A program made the position numbers and the translations under genes. Positions 1 through 5,769 of a DNA stretch of 7,378 nucleotides are shown in pieces (positions within the stretch are counted from its first letter, which is position 1; the number at the start of each line of letters is the position of its first letter). The DNA comes from JBBRGG01 sp038240875. Its GTDB lineage: Bacteria > Planctomycetota > Phycisphaerae > Phycisphaerales > UBA1924. The notes under the pieces were generated by a model that was not told the DNA's origin, searched no databases, and saw only the letters and a list, made by a program, of their open reading frames with translations. The DNA lies in contig JBBRGG010000179.1 of the NCBI GenBank assembly GCA_038240875.1, positions 1 to 7,378 on the forward strand, written 5' to 3'.

Positions 1-1
1 C

Positions 2-1297
2 CTCGTCGCCTTCCCCATGCTCGGCACATCAAACATCGCCGCCGCCGCAAATCCATACGCCAGCCCCATCATCTTCCTCTTTCTCGGCGGCATGCTTTTA
101 GGCCGTGCCCTCGAAGTGTGGAATCTGCACACCCGCTTCGCGCTCGCCGTCCTCACGCTCTTTGGTTCAAAGCCTTCGTCGCTAGTCATAGGCTTTCTCG
201 CTGCGACCGCCTTTGTCAGCATGTGGGTTTCCAACACCGCCGCCACCGTCATGATGCTTCCCATCGGAATCAGCGTCGTAGGCATGCTCGCCGTGGCACG
301 TGCCGGACACACCAAAGGCAACGAATCTACGCCATTACCTCAAGAAAACGCCACTCCAAATCAAGATCCTTTCGCAATCGCCATCATCCTCGCTATTGCC
401 TTCGGTGCATCTATCGGCGGCGTCGGCACCATCATCGGCACGCCACCAGTCTCCCTCTACACCTCATTTATGCAGCGAACCAACTCCATCACTATCACAT
501 TTACCGATTGGTTGCTCATCGGTATTCCAACGCTCCTCGTCGTCATTTCGCTCTGTGGCTTCGTGCTCACGCGGGTCGCGTTCAAGGTCAGCCGTGAACG
601 CGTTCCGATGTTGGGGCGCGTCGTAGCCGAGCGTTTAAAGCAACTTGGCTCGATGAACACGCCACAACGCTTGCTGGTGGTGGTCTTCCTACTCGCCGCG
701 CTAGGCTGGATCACTTCGACCTGGACCAAAGTCCCTGACGCGGTCATCGCTATCGCCGCGGGGATCGCGCTCTTTGTTGTGCCAGCGTTTGCTCCCTCGC
801 GCGAGCCTCGCGCGCTACTCACGTGGCGTGAAGCCGAGCGCATTCCTTGGGGCGTGCTCTTGCTCTTTGGTGGCGGGCTCAGCCTCGCCGAAGCCATCGA
901 CGTATCAGGGCTTGATGACGCCCTCGCACAACTTGGCTCCGGGCTTGGTGGCGCGCCTTTGTTGGTTGTTCTATTTGTTGTCGCGCTGGTCACGCTCCTG
1001 CTCACCGAGTTCAGCAACAACACGGCTCTCGTCGCCGCCGCACTGCCTATCGGCCAGAGCCTCGCTCCCGCCATCGGCGTGCCACCCGCCGTGCTCCTTG
1101 TCACCATCACGCTTACGGCGAGCCTCGGCTTTGCCATGCCTGGCGGCACAGCCCCCAACGCTCTTGCATACAGCACAGGCCTTGTCCCTATGCGATCGAT
1201 GATTCGCGCCGGGTTCTTGCTCGATGTGTTGGCAGCCGTGATCGTGCCGTTGTTGGTGTATGGAGCGTACAAACTTGAGATGCTGCCTGGGATGTAG
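2..1297 (+). CDS. SLC13/DASS-family anion:sodium symporter, 5' end missing
   Basis: An inner-membrane carrier that would take up di- or tricarboxylates, sulfate or a similar anion together with sodium ions; the substrate cannot be read from the sequence. The reading frame is open from base 2, so the true start lies before the window; 431 residues are visible out of a family length nearer 450-550. Family landmarks seen are LFLGGMLLGRALEVWNLHTR near residues 22-41, the first sodium-site signature SNTAATVMMLPI at about residues 77-88, FGASIGGVGTIIGTPP in the middle, TEFSNNTALVAAALPI near 335-350, and the closing PGGTAPNALAYSTG and MIRAGFLLD. Eight or more hydrophobic segments are spread over its length. 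Two oddities: the second signature reads N-N-T where S-N-T is usual, and GTPP is followed by V rather than N. It ends 128 bases before a minus-strand terminator and has no T-tailed terminator of its own. Confidence 0.88.
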   Translation, partial: LVAFPMLGTSNIAAAANPYASPIIFLFLGGMLLGRALEVWNLHTRFALAVLTLFGSKPSSLVIGFLAATAFVSMWVSNTAATVMMLPIGISVVGMLAVARAGHTKGNESTPLPQENATPNQDPFAIAIILAIAFGASIGGVGTIIGTPPVSLYTSFMQRTNSITITFTDWLLIGIPTLLVVISLCGFVLTRVAFKVSRERVPMLGRVVAERLKQLGSMNTPQRLLVVVFLLAALGWITSTWTKVPDAVIAIAAGIALFVVPAFAPSREPRALLTWREAERIPWGVLLLFGGGLSLAEAIDVSGLDDALAQLGSGLGGAPLLVVLFVVALVTLLLTEFSNNTALVAAALPIGQSLAPAIGVPPAVLLVTITLTASLGFAMPGGTAPNALAYSTGLVPMRSMIRAGFLLDVLAAVIVPLLVYGAYKLEMLPGM

Positions 1298-1300
1298 TGC

Positions 1301-1324
1301 ACGTGCTATCAAAGTGAATGCTTT
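1301..1324 (-). repeat. Prepilin-like KAFTLIA element, copy 1
   Basis: Read on the minus strand these bases encode K-A-F-T-L-I-A-R, which resembles the N-terminal cleavage/methylation motif of type IV prepilins. The plus-strand core CTATCAAAGTGAAYGC recurs at 4011-4026, and upstream (minus sense) both copies carry ATGCGCGAAA and a TCATCGAwG stretch. The element begins four bases after the transporter stop codon. It is probably a remnant of a gene start, or a dispersed repeat, and not an active gene. Confidence 0.45.
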
Positions 1325-1351
1325 CGTGCACTCGCGCTTTCGCGCATTCAC
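1314..1351. repeat. Inverted repeat with 8-base-period GCATTC copies
   Basis: GTGAATGC at 1314-1321 and GCATTCAC at 1344-1351 are perfect 8-base inverted arms. The right arm starts a short tandem of GCATTC at 1344, 1352 and 1360, spaced eight bases apart. A smaller GCGC-TTTC-GCGC hairpin lies inside. The structure follows the transporter stop closely and could slow or end transcription, but there is no T-tract, so I do not call a terminator. Confidence 0.4.
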
Positions 1352-1425
1352 GCATTCAAGCATTCGTACTATCGAAAACGGTTTCGCACATCGATGAGCT
1401 TGAGATTCTGTGTTGTGCTCTGAGT

Positions 1426-1470
1426 AAAAAAAATCGAAGTCGGCGGCTCATACACACGCCCAACTTCGAT
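1426..1470 (-). terminator. Rho-independent terminator of the copper operon
   Basis: On the minus strand, arm 1463-1470 (ATCGAAGT) pairs with 1433-1440. The stem extends through a G-U pair and two G-C pairs, and a run of eight T residues (plus-strand A run 1426-1433) follows at once. It lies about 70 bases after the stop of the Csp3-like gene, so it would end the DUF305-Csp3 transcript. Confidence 0.8.
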
Positions 1471-1529
1471 GATATTGGCAAATCGCTTTAGAAACACTGT
1501 CCTACCCAGCAGCACGATCTGTTAATTCA

Positions 1530-1541
1530 AGGCCTAGGCCT
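1530..1541. repeat. 12-base perfect palindrome at the csp3 stop
   Basis: AGGCCTAGGCCT is fully self-complementary and its last base overlaps the stop codon of the minus-strand copper storage gene. It could be a protein-binding site or a small hairpin upstream of the terminator. No function can be assigned. Confidence 0.3.
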
Positions 1542-1897
1542 CAGACAGCCGCGCCTGCCATCGCATCGCACGACTTGGCGCACTTGCGACAAAGCTCCGC
1601 ACATTGTTTCATCATTGCGTCGCCATTGGCGATCTTGTCACACGAGTCGGCACACTCGTTGCAGATTTCCACGCATTCTTTGCACACGTGGGCGGCGTGC
1701 GTCGAGCCGCGAGCCATGAAGCAAACCGCAATGCCGCAGATTTCGGCGCAGTCGCGCATGATCGTTTGATGCTCAGCGGAGGCGTGGGTGTCGCCCATAT
1801 GCAGGCAATGCGTGCCGCACTGGGTACACTTGACCGCGCAGTCGCCACAGTCCTTAATGCAGGCAAGCATTTCTTTCGAGGGAGCGTTCTTATTCAT
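1541..1897 (-). CDS. csp3: Four-helix-bundle copper storage protein, cytosolic Csp3-like
   Basis: The protein stores Cu(I) ions in the core of a four-helix bundle lined with cysteine thiols, and so buffers copper in the cytoplasm. The 118 residues contain 18 cysteines, at positions 13, 17, 20, 24, 27, 31, 50, 54, 59, 72, 75, 79, 82, 86, 99, 103, 106 and 110. Most are spaced three or four apart, as expected for one face of each helix. There is no signal peptide or Tat motif, which fits the cytosolic Csp3 type and not the exported Csp1 type. Histidines near the helix ends (residues 30, 33, 38, 43, 67, 70) could admit copper. The ATG start is supported by AAAGG eight bases upstream (1906-1910). 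It lies 63 bases downstream of the DUF305 gene and before a shared terminator, so the two are probably co-transcribed. The symbol is by family resemblance. Confidence 0.88.
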   Translation of the reverse strand: MNKNAPSKEMLACIKDCGDCAVKCTQCGTHCLHMGDTHASAEHQTIMRDCAEICGIAVCFMARGSTHAAHVCKECVEICNECADSCDKIANGDAMMKQCAELCRKCAKSCDAMAGAAV

Positions 1898-1960
1898 AGA
1901 AAAAACCTTTCAGGTGATGGGTTTGGAGACATCCACGTCGGCATACACATGCCAAGCCGC

Positions 1961-2575
1961 CTAGTTAACCATCGCGCGCATCTGCTCAATCTCGCGCGTC
2001 TGGTCGTCGATCATTAGTTGAGCCATCTGGCGAGTGTCGTCGCGCCGCAGGTTCGGCATCGCGTTGCGAGCCATCTCCACGCCCACCTTGTGGTGTTTGA
2101 TCATGTGGGTCAGGTAGACGCTGTCCACCTGCGTACCTCTCGCGTTGCGAAGGTCCATCATGCAAAGGTCCATATTCTCACGCATCATCGAGTCCGCATT
2201 CGTGTCGCTTTGCCCTGTCTCGCGAGAAATCGCCAGCAGCTTCACTTTCTCGGTGGACTGGGCGTCAGCCATTTTGCCCGCGATCGCGCGAACCTCGGCG
2301 CGAGTGCCATTCTGCACCTGATATCGGCCCATCTCGATCGTGCCATTGTGGTGCGCTGCCATCAACGATGCAAACTCGCCGTCGTTTTTCGCGGCGGGCA
2401 TCTTCATCATGTCAGCGTGGCGGTCATATGCGCCGTCGTTCATATCCGAGCCGTCGCTCTGACATCCCAGCGGGCCGGCAGCTGCAAGAGCCAAGAGCAA
2501 CGCGGCAGAACAAGATTTCACGGTCGAAAAATGGTTTGAAGACACAAAATGCAACGAAAACGGCAGTGAAAACAT
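1961..2575 (-). CDS. Exported DUF305 protein, twin-domain, probable copper binder
   Basis: DUF305 proteins are exported helical proteins; the cyanobacterial CopM binds copper outside the cytoplasm, and I infer a similar role here. The 204-residue product has a hydrophobic N-terminal segment (about 22-36) ending in PLGC. C38 may be a lipidated cysteine, although the lipobox has an unusual proline. Two halves share the same pattern: LMAAHHNGTIEM at 71-82 and HMIKHHKVGVEM at 157-168, each with Met, a His-His pair and Glu-Met. The end, IDDQTREIEQMRAMV, is typical of the family. Other methionines and a histidine (DMNDGAYDRHADMMKM, about 44-59) lie between the signal and the first domain. I chose ATG at 2575 because AAAGGA sits seven bases before it; an in-frame TTG two codons upstream would be too close to that site. 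It is the first sure gene of the unit leading to csp3. Confidence 0.85.
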   Translation of the reverse strand: MFSLPFSLHFVSSNHFSTVKSCSAALLLALAAAGPLGCQSDGSDMNDGAYDRHADMMKMPAAKNDGEFASLMAAHHNGTIEMGRYQVQNGTRAEVRAIAGKMADAQSTEKVKLLAISRETGQSDTNADSMMRENMDLCMMDLRNARGTQVDSVYLTHMIKHHKVGVEMARNAMPNLRRDDTRQMAQLMIDDQTREIEQMRAMVN

Positions 2576-2582
2576 AGTCAAA

Positions 2583-2588
2583 TCCTTT
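2583..2588 (-). promoter_or_regulatory. Ribosome binding site fixing the DUF305 start
   Basis: Minus-strand AAAGGA lies seven bases before ATG 2575, and a matching AAAGG precedes the csp3 ATG. It selects ATG 2575 over the TTG at 2581. Confidence 0.65.
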
Positions 2589-2674
2589 CAAGTAGTGGTC
2601 CAGAGCAACGCGAGGCAACGATGTACCGTCATTAAGATGGTGCATATTGAGCGCGAAGTAGCCAGGATGCACAG

Positions 2675-2689
2675 GCGGAAACTTCCCGC
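2675..2689. promoter_or_regulatory. Imperfect 15-base dyad upstream of the copper operon
   Basis: GCGGAAACTTCCCGC has seven-base arms around a central C, with one mismatch. It lies about 100 bases before the DUF305 start and just after the stop of the small frame at 2691. That position would suit an operator for a metal-responsive regulator, or a hairpin ending the upstream frame. No regulator gene is visible in the window. Confidence 0.25.
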
Positions 2690-2690
2690 A

Positions 2691-2843
2691 TCATGCACAT
2701 GCGTTAGCTGCCATGGCTTTGAATGCATCGTGCGCTCGCGCCATTGCTTTCATGTCTTTGTTTTTCGCGCCATCGAAGTCCACTTCAGACTTCACGAACC
2801 CGAACGCAGGCCGTGATTCACCGCAGGTAATCAACCATCGCAC
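2691..2843 (-). CDS. Possible small Met/His-containing peptide upstream of the copper operon
   Basis: I do not recognise it. The frame is open from 2864 down to TGA at 2691-2693 and reads as soluble, helix-like protein, for example GFVKSEVDFDGAKNKDMK followed by AMARAHDAFKAMAANACA. Starting from GTG 2843 it would be 50 residues, with no convincing ribosome binding site. An ATG at 2868 in a neighbouring frame gives MRFLVAGSRAMVDYLR and then stops, so a frameshifted remnant of a slightly longer gene is also possible. It contains several Met residues, one His and two Cys, and lies 115 bases before the DUF305 gene on the same strand, which hints at a copper link but does not prove one. Confidence 0.28.
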   Translation of the reverse strand: MRWLITCGESRPAFGFVKSEVDFDGAKNKDMKAMARAHDAFKAMAANACA

Positions 2844-2958
2844 GCGAACCAGCAACCAGAAACCTCATAATTATAATTCTAACTTATGAATGGTGCCTCG
2901 ATAGTTCAGAGATTACAAAGGTATTATATAAATTCTTATAGAAATCTGAGTAGTCTTA

Positions 2959-2972
2959 GGTACCCTCTTTTT
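2959..2972 (-). repeat. GGTACC-type short repeat, copy A2
   Basis: On the minus strand it reads AAAAAGAGGGTACC and is followed by TAAGA. It matches the consensus GAAGAGAGGGGTACCY-AAGA shared with 2998-3013, 6962-6990 and 7070-7086. It is a direct repeat of the next copy, 39-40 bases away. Confidence 0.5.
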
Positions 2973-2997
2973 ACGAGAGACAGAGTTTGCAATCTTG

Positions 2998-3013
2998 GGT
3001 ACCCCTCTCTTCC
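2998..3013 (-). repeat. GGTACC-type short repeat, copy A1
   Basis: On the minus strand it reads GGAAGAGAGGGGTACCC followed by AAGA, the fullest copy of this family. Its closest relative is at 7070-7086, more than 4 kb away. Confidence 0.55.
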
Positions 3014-3078
3014 AAAAAAGGGTCTTATCACTACTTTATTACGCAGATACGCCCGCTTTTTAAACATAGTTTATATTA

Positions 3079-3144
3079 CAAGCGAGTCTCGGGCTTTACC
3101 ATATTCCTGGCGATCTCAAGCTGCTCAGCCGTGATTTTCTTAAC
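3079..3144 (-). other. Short protein-like scrap, 22 codons between stops
   Basis: Between an in-frame TAG (3147-3145) and TAA (3078-3076) the minus strand reads V-K-K followed by ITAEQLEIARNMVKPETRL. This looks like a fragment of a helical protein, lacks a start codon, and sits in an A+T-rich gap. It may be the remnant of a lost gene, or chance. Confidence 0.2.
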
Positions 3145-3349
3145 CTAATTCAATATGCACTACTTGTCGACTAATCGATCTTCAAGATGTTTCGGTAACA
3201 TGTCAAGACACCATTCGTGCAATATTACCGAGAGTGGCGCTACTCGCAGAATACTCTCCGCCCTTTCCCTCGTTGTCCCATCTGCCCAGTGCCCGAGTCA
3301 GCCTTGCGGGCGCGGCCCGTTTCTACGCGGCCTATTTCGTAGTCGGATG

Positions 3350-3772
3350 CTACAACGCAGGTGGCTCGGCGACTCCGGCAGCAACACCAGCCAAGTGCAC
3401 GGTCAACAGCATGACACTTTCTTCCACAGCTATAACGTTGTGCTCAACCCCTGCGACGAGCACGAGCAATTGGCCCGCGCCTAGATCATGCTCCTCTCTT
3501 TCCGCTGTTACACGCAAACGGCCCCTGAGTACCTGAATCACAACCGTCCCATTCGTACGGTGCGGCGAGAGGTGCGTCAGACGGCCAAAGAGAAAGACAG
3601 CAATAGTCGTCGCGCCATGCTTGTACAGCGTTATCTGACGCCGCCCCGACTCGCCCGTACCGACCTCTTGCGACAGACCGACTGCCACGGCTTCAAGATC
3701 AAATACATGCTGTGGTGTTTCAAATCGGGTGGCAGGGGCTTCACGAATCCGTGCAAATTCTAGTTCGTCCAT
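3350..3772 (-). CDS. Small cupin-domain protein
   Basis: A 140-residue single-domain protein with the beta-barrel cupin fold; the function is not known. The N-terminal 50 residues are variable. The cupin core runs from about residue 60 to 127: FGRLTHLSPHRTNGTVVIQV, then LRGRLRVTAEREEHDLGAGQ, then LLVLVAGVEHNVIAVEESVM and LLTVHL. Motif 1 of metal cupins (HxH, then E) is reduced to one histidine (H71), while motif 2 keeps H111, so strong metal binding as in dioxygenase cupins is doubtful. A sensory, redox-stress or ligand-binding role is as likely. ATG 3772 is chosen because GGAG lies eight bases upstream; an in-frame TTG at 3790 overlaps the promoter-like boxes. It stands alone, with no same-strand gene close on either side. 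Confidence 0.75.
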   Translation of the reverse strand: MDELEFARIREAPATRFETPQHVFDLEAVAVGLSQEVGTGESGRRQITLYKHGATTIAVFLFGRLTHLSPHRTNGTVVIQVLRGRLRVTAEREEHDLGAGQLLVLVAGVEHNVIAVEESVMLLTVHLAGVAAGVAEPPAL

Positions 3773-3780
3773 CAATATGT

Positions 3781-3784
3781 CTCC
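3781..3784 (-). promoter_or_regulatory. Ribosome binding site fixing the cupin start
   Basis: Minus-strand GGAG is eight bases before ATG 3772, a normal spacing, and so decides the start. Confidence 0.65.
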
Positions 3785-3789
3785 GATCA

Positions 3790-3818
3790 AGTATAAGAGA
3801 CCAAACTAAGAATAACAA
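3790..3818 (-). promoter_or_regulatory. Sigma70-like promoter for the cupin gene
   Basis: On the minus strand TTGTTA (3818-3813), 17 bases, then TATACT (3795-3790). The -10 box matches five of six consensus bases, the -35 box four of six, and the spacing is ideal. Transcription would begin only a few bases before or at the ribosome binding site, giving a very short leader. Confidence 0.45.
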
Positions 3819-3860
3819 TTCGCACGAAGCTGGCCGTTCTAGGTCTCGTACACTTATAAT

Positions 3861-3890
3861 GCATGCTATACCAAGTAGTTGGAAGCATGC
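3861..3890. repeat. Hairpin-forming inverted repeat upstream of the cupin
   Basis: Arms GCATGCT and AGCATGC (seven bases) enclose a second paired step, CCAA-GTAG-TTGG, with a small asymmetric bulge. No T-run follows on either strand, so it is not a normal terminator. It lies about 90 bases before the cupin start and could be a regulatory site. Confidence 0.4.
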
Positions 3891-3909
3891 GATAAATCAC
3901 CTTCTTTCA

Positions 3910-4047
3910 TAAAGCCTTCTCATCGTTTTCAGCATTGAAACGCCAAAGAGGGAAATGTGCTTCGGGTTGAAACCCAGCGTGTCGCCGAATGCCTTTGATC
4001 TCGAAAGGTTCTATCAAAGTGAACGCCTTTCGCGCATCAAAGTCACC
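3910..4047 (-). pseudogene. Decayed prepilin-like gene start (KAFTLIE), copy 2
   Basis: The minus strand is open for 46 codons without a start, just after a TAA. It begins GDFDARKAFTLIEPFEIKGI and ends NAENDEKAL. RKAFTLIE matches the leader cleavage motif of type IV prepilins and pseudopilins, where the glutamate follows the cleavage site. The hydrophobic helix expected after it (LLVVIAIIALL in typical members) is absent. An ATG that fits the start of such a gene (ATGCGCGAAAGG, 4037-4035 on) is one base out of frame. I read this as a broken or recombined prepilin 5' end, related to the copy at 1301-1324. The similarity is by eye only. Confidence 0.3.
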
Positions 4048-4071
4048 TTAAGACTTCGATGAACCTGAACC

Positions 4072-4341
4072 ATGTGCAAAGTTGGTCTGTCTATTAAAAT
4101 AGACAATTTGGATGCCCAAGGCATTCAGCTCTTCCGCCACAAACTCACCCATCTCTTTCAACAAGGCCAAGCCAGCAGCTTCTCCAAAGAAGTCGTCAAA
4201 GGCCTCATCGACGGCATAGTCCCCGAAAACGCCGCCGACCGCCAGCGTCTGCGTGGCGAAATCGGCCACATTGGCAAAGCTGGTGAACCCGTCGGCGCAG
4301 GTGTCGGCAACCTCGTCTTGCACAAGTCCGCTAGTAAATAA
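4072..4341 (+). CDS. Small hypothetical protein upstream of glyA
   Basis: Unrecognised, 89 residues. It includes LFRHKLTHLFQQGQASSFSK, EVVKGLIDGIVPENAADRQR and a glycine-rich end; there are no membrane segments and no signal peptide. About half of its codons end in C and it prefers GAA, AAA and CAA, like glyA 97 bases downstream on the same strand, and this is why I prefer it to the frame on the opposite strand (4048-4323), which is also open. There is no ribosome binding site before ATG 4072. A GTCTATT-AA-AATAGAC inverted repeat falls inside its first codons (4089-4104). It could be a real small gene, the remnant of one, or non-coding. Confidence 0.4.
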   Translation: MCKVGLSIKIDNLDAQGIQLFRHKLTHLFQQGQASSFSKEVVKGLIDGIVPENAADRQRLRGEIGHIGKAGEPVGAGVGNLVLHKSASK

Positions 4342-4438
4342 AGCCAGTAAACCCCCGAGCTTTTTCGTGGTTCGTTACTTCATCGTGAACTCGTCGTAGA
4401 TCTGCGGCGAGGTGCTGATCTCGCCGATACTATCTCAC

Positions 4439-5743
4439 ATGGCCCAAGACGCAATCACCGCAGGCATCCTCAACCTTCTTCGTGAACGCGACGCTTCCGT
4501 CGCCGAAATCATCGTGAAAGAGGCTCATCGCCAATCTACTACAATCGAGCTCATCGCCAGCGAAAACCACGCCTCCGCTGCCGTCATGCACACCATGGGC
4601 ACATGCCTGACCAACAAATACGCCGAGGGGTACCCTGGCGCACGATACTACGGCGGGTGCGTCTTCCACGATCAACTCGAATCTCTCGCTATCGACCGCG
4701 CCAAGAAACTCTTCAACTGCGACTTCGCCAACGTCCAGCCACACTCGGGCGCGCAAGCCAACCAGGCCATGATGCAGGCTCTCTTAGAGCCAGGCGACGT
4801 CTTCGCCTCTTTGGTTCTCAAAGATGGCGGCCACCTCTCTCATGGCATGAAAATCAACTTCTCTGGCCGGTTCTTTAAGCCCGTCCACTACCCCTTGCAT
4901 TACGCCGCAGACCACGCCGAATTTGAACGCATCGATTACGACGCCGCTCGCGCCGTCTGCATTGAACACAAACCCAAAATCATCATGTGTGGCTACTCGG
5001 CCTACCCACGCACTATCGACTTTGCCCGCTTCCGGGCAATCGCAGATGAAGTCGGTGCGCTCATGGTCGCCGATATCGCCCACATCGCCGGCCTTGTCGC
5101 TGGCGGCGTCCACCCAAGCCCCTTCCCCCACGCTCATGTGGTAACCACAACGACCCATAAAACTCTTCGCGGTCCGCGTGGCGGCTTGATAATGACCAAC
5201 GATGCCGAGCTTGCCAAAAAGATCGACAAGGCTCTTTTTCCAGGTGCGCAAGGTGGCCCCTTGATGCATGTCATTGCTGCCAAAGCAGTTGCATTTGGTG
5301 AGGCACTTCAGCCGTCCTTCAAAACCTATTCTAGCCGTGTAGTGGCAAATGCCAAGGCGCTCGCCGCAGCGTTGACAAGCCGAGGCTATCGCATCACTAC
5401 CGGTGGCACAGATAACCACTTGATGCTGGTTGACTTGCGCGCGAAGAACGAAAACCTCACCGGCGCGGACGCCGAAAAATGGCTCGAAGATGCAGGCCTT
5501 GTCTGCAACAAAAACGGCATCCCCAACGATCCACGCCCGCCTAAGTTCACCAGTGGCATACGTTTAGGAACACCCGCCACCACCACCCGCGGCTTTGGCG
5601 AACCTGAAATGGTCCAGATCGCGACGTGGATCGACCGAGTTTTGGTGACGGTACACGCAACGCCAGAATCCAGGGCCGAAGTCTGCCGCCATGTTCGTGG
5701 CGAAGTTGAAGCCTTGTGCTCGCGGTTCCCGCTGCCAGGGTGA
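4439..5743 (+). CDS. glyA: Serine hydroxymethyltransferase
   Basis: A PLP enzyme of the cytoplasm that converts serine and tetrahydrofolate to glycine and 5,10-methylene-tetrahydrofolate, the main source of one-carbon units. The 434-residue product is close to the bacterial length of about 415-430. Seen motifs: LIASENHAS, LTNKYAEGYPGARYYGGC (catalytic Glu and the substrate-site Tyr pair), NVQPHSGAQAN, GGHLSHG (the His that stacks on PLP), D212 and H215 in ADIAHIAGLVAGG, the PLP lysine K241 in TTTTHKTLRGPRGG, FPGAQGGPLMHVIAAKAVA, GGTDNHLMLVDL and SGIRLGTPA. The usual GGCE reads GGCV here. ATG 4439 gives the normal N-terminus; an in-frame GTG at 4412 would add nine residues. Neither start has a clear ribosome binding site. 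Confidence 0.97.
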   Translation: MAQDAITAGILNLLRERDASVAEIIVKEAHRQSTTIELIASENHASAAVMHTMGTCLTNKYAEGYPGARYYGGCVFHDQLESLAIDRAKKLFNCDFANVQPHSGAQANQAMMQALLEPGDVFASLVLKDGGHLSHGMKINFSGRFFKPVHYPLHYAADHAEFERIDYDAARAVCIEHKPKIIMCGYSAYPRTIDFARFRAIADEVGALMVADIAHIAGLVAGGVHPSPFPHAHVVTTTTHKTLRGPRGGLIMTNDAELAKKIDKALFPGAQGGPLMHVIAAKAVAFGEALQPSFKTYSSRVVANAKALAAALTSRGYRITTGGTDNHLMLVDLRAKNENLTGADAEKWLEDAGLVCNKNGIPNDPRPPKFTSGIRLGTPATTTRGFGEPEMVQIATWIDRVLVTVHATPESRAEVCRHVRGEVEALCSRFPLPG

Positions 5744-5769
5744 TAGATGTCGATAGCCAGGTGATGAAT

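Larger units (their letters stand above)
2844..3349. other. A+T-rich gene-poor stretch
   Basis: No gene could be supported here. From about 2865 to 3180 the composition is visibly richer in A and T than the flanking genes. It contains a perfect TATAAT on the minus strand (2875-2870) without a matching -35 box, two GGTACC-type repeats (2959 and 2998), and short minus-strand protein-like scraps. From about 3230 to 3349 the sequence is G+C-rich again but has no convincing frame on either strand. Confidence 0.5.

Noticed and set aside
457..1302. Long minus-strand open frame opposite the transporter gene
   Set aside because: It is antisense to a clear SLC13 protein, has no family motif, and is a by-product of the C-ending codons on the plus strand.
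971..1363. Minus-strand open frame that includes KAFTLIARAL
   Set aside because: Most of it is antisense to the transporter. Only the KAFTLI part outside the gene is of interest and is listed as a repeat.
1344..1365. GCATTC triplicate as the start of a CRISPR-like array
   Set aside because: The unit is eight bases with no spacers, and the copies end after three.
2018..2539. 173-residue plus-strand frame opposite the DUF305 gene
   Set aside because: The minus strand carries the signal peptide and paired DUF305 motifs; the plus frame is His/Val/Arg-rich with no motif.
2886..3134. 82-residue plus-strand frame in the A+T-rich gap
   Set aside because: It has no ribosome binding site and an irregular composition, and it runs across the GGTACC-type repeats.
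3155..3536. Two plus-strand frames overlapping the cupin gene
   Set aside because: Their second halves are antisense to the cupin and their first halves show no recognisable domain.
4784..5419. 211-residue minus-strand frame opposite glyA
   Set aside because: It is antisense to the strongly conserved glyA coding sequence.
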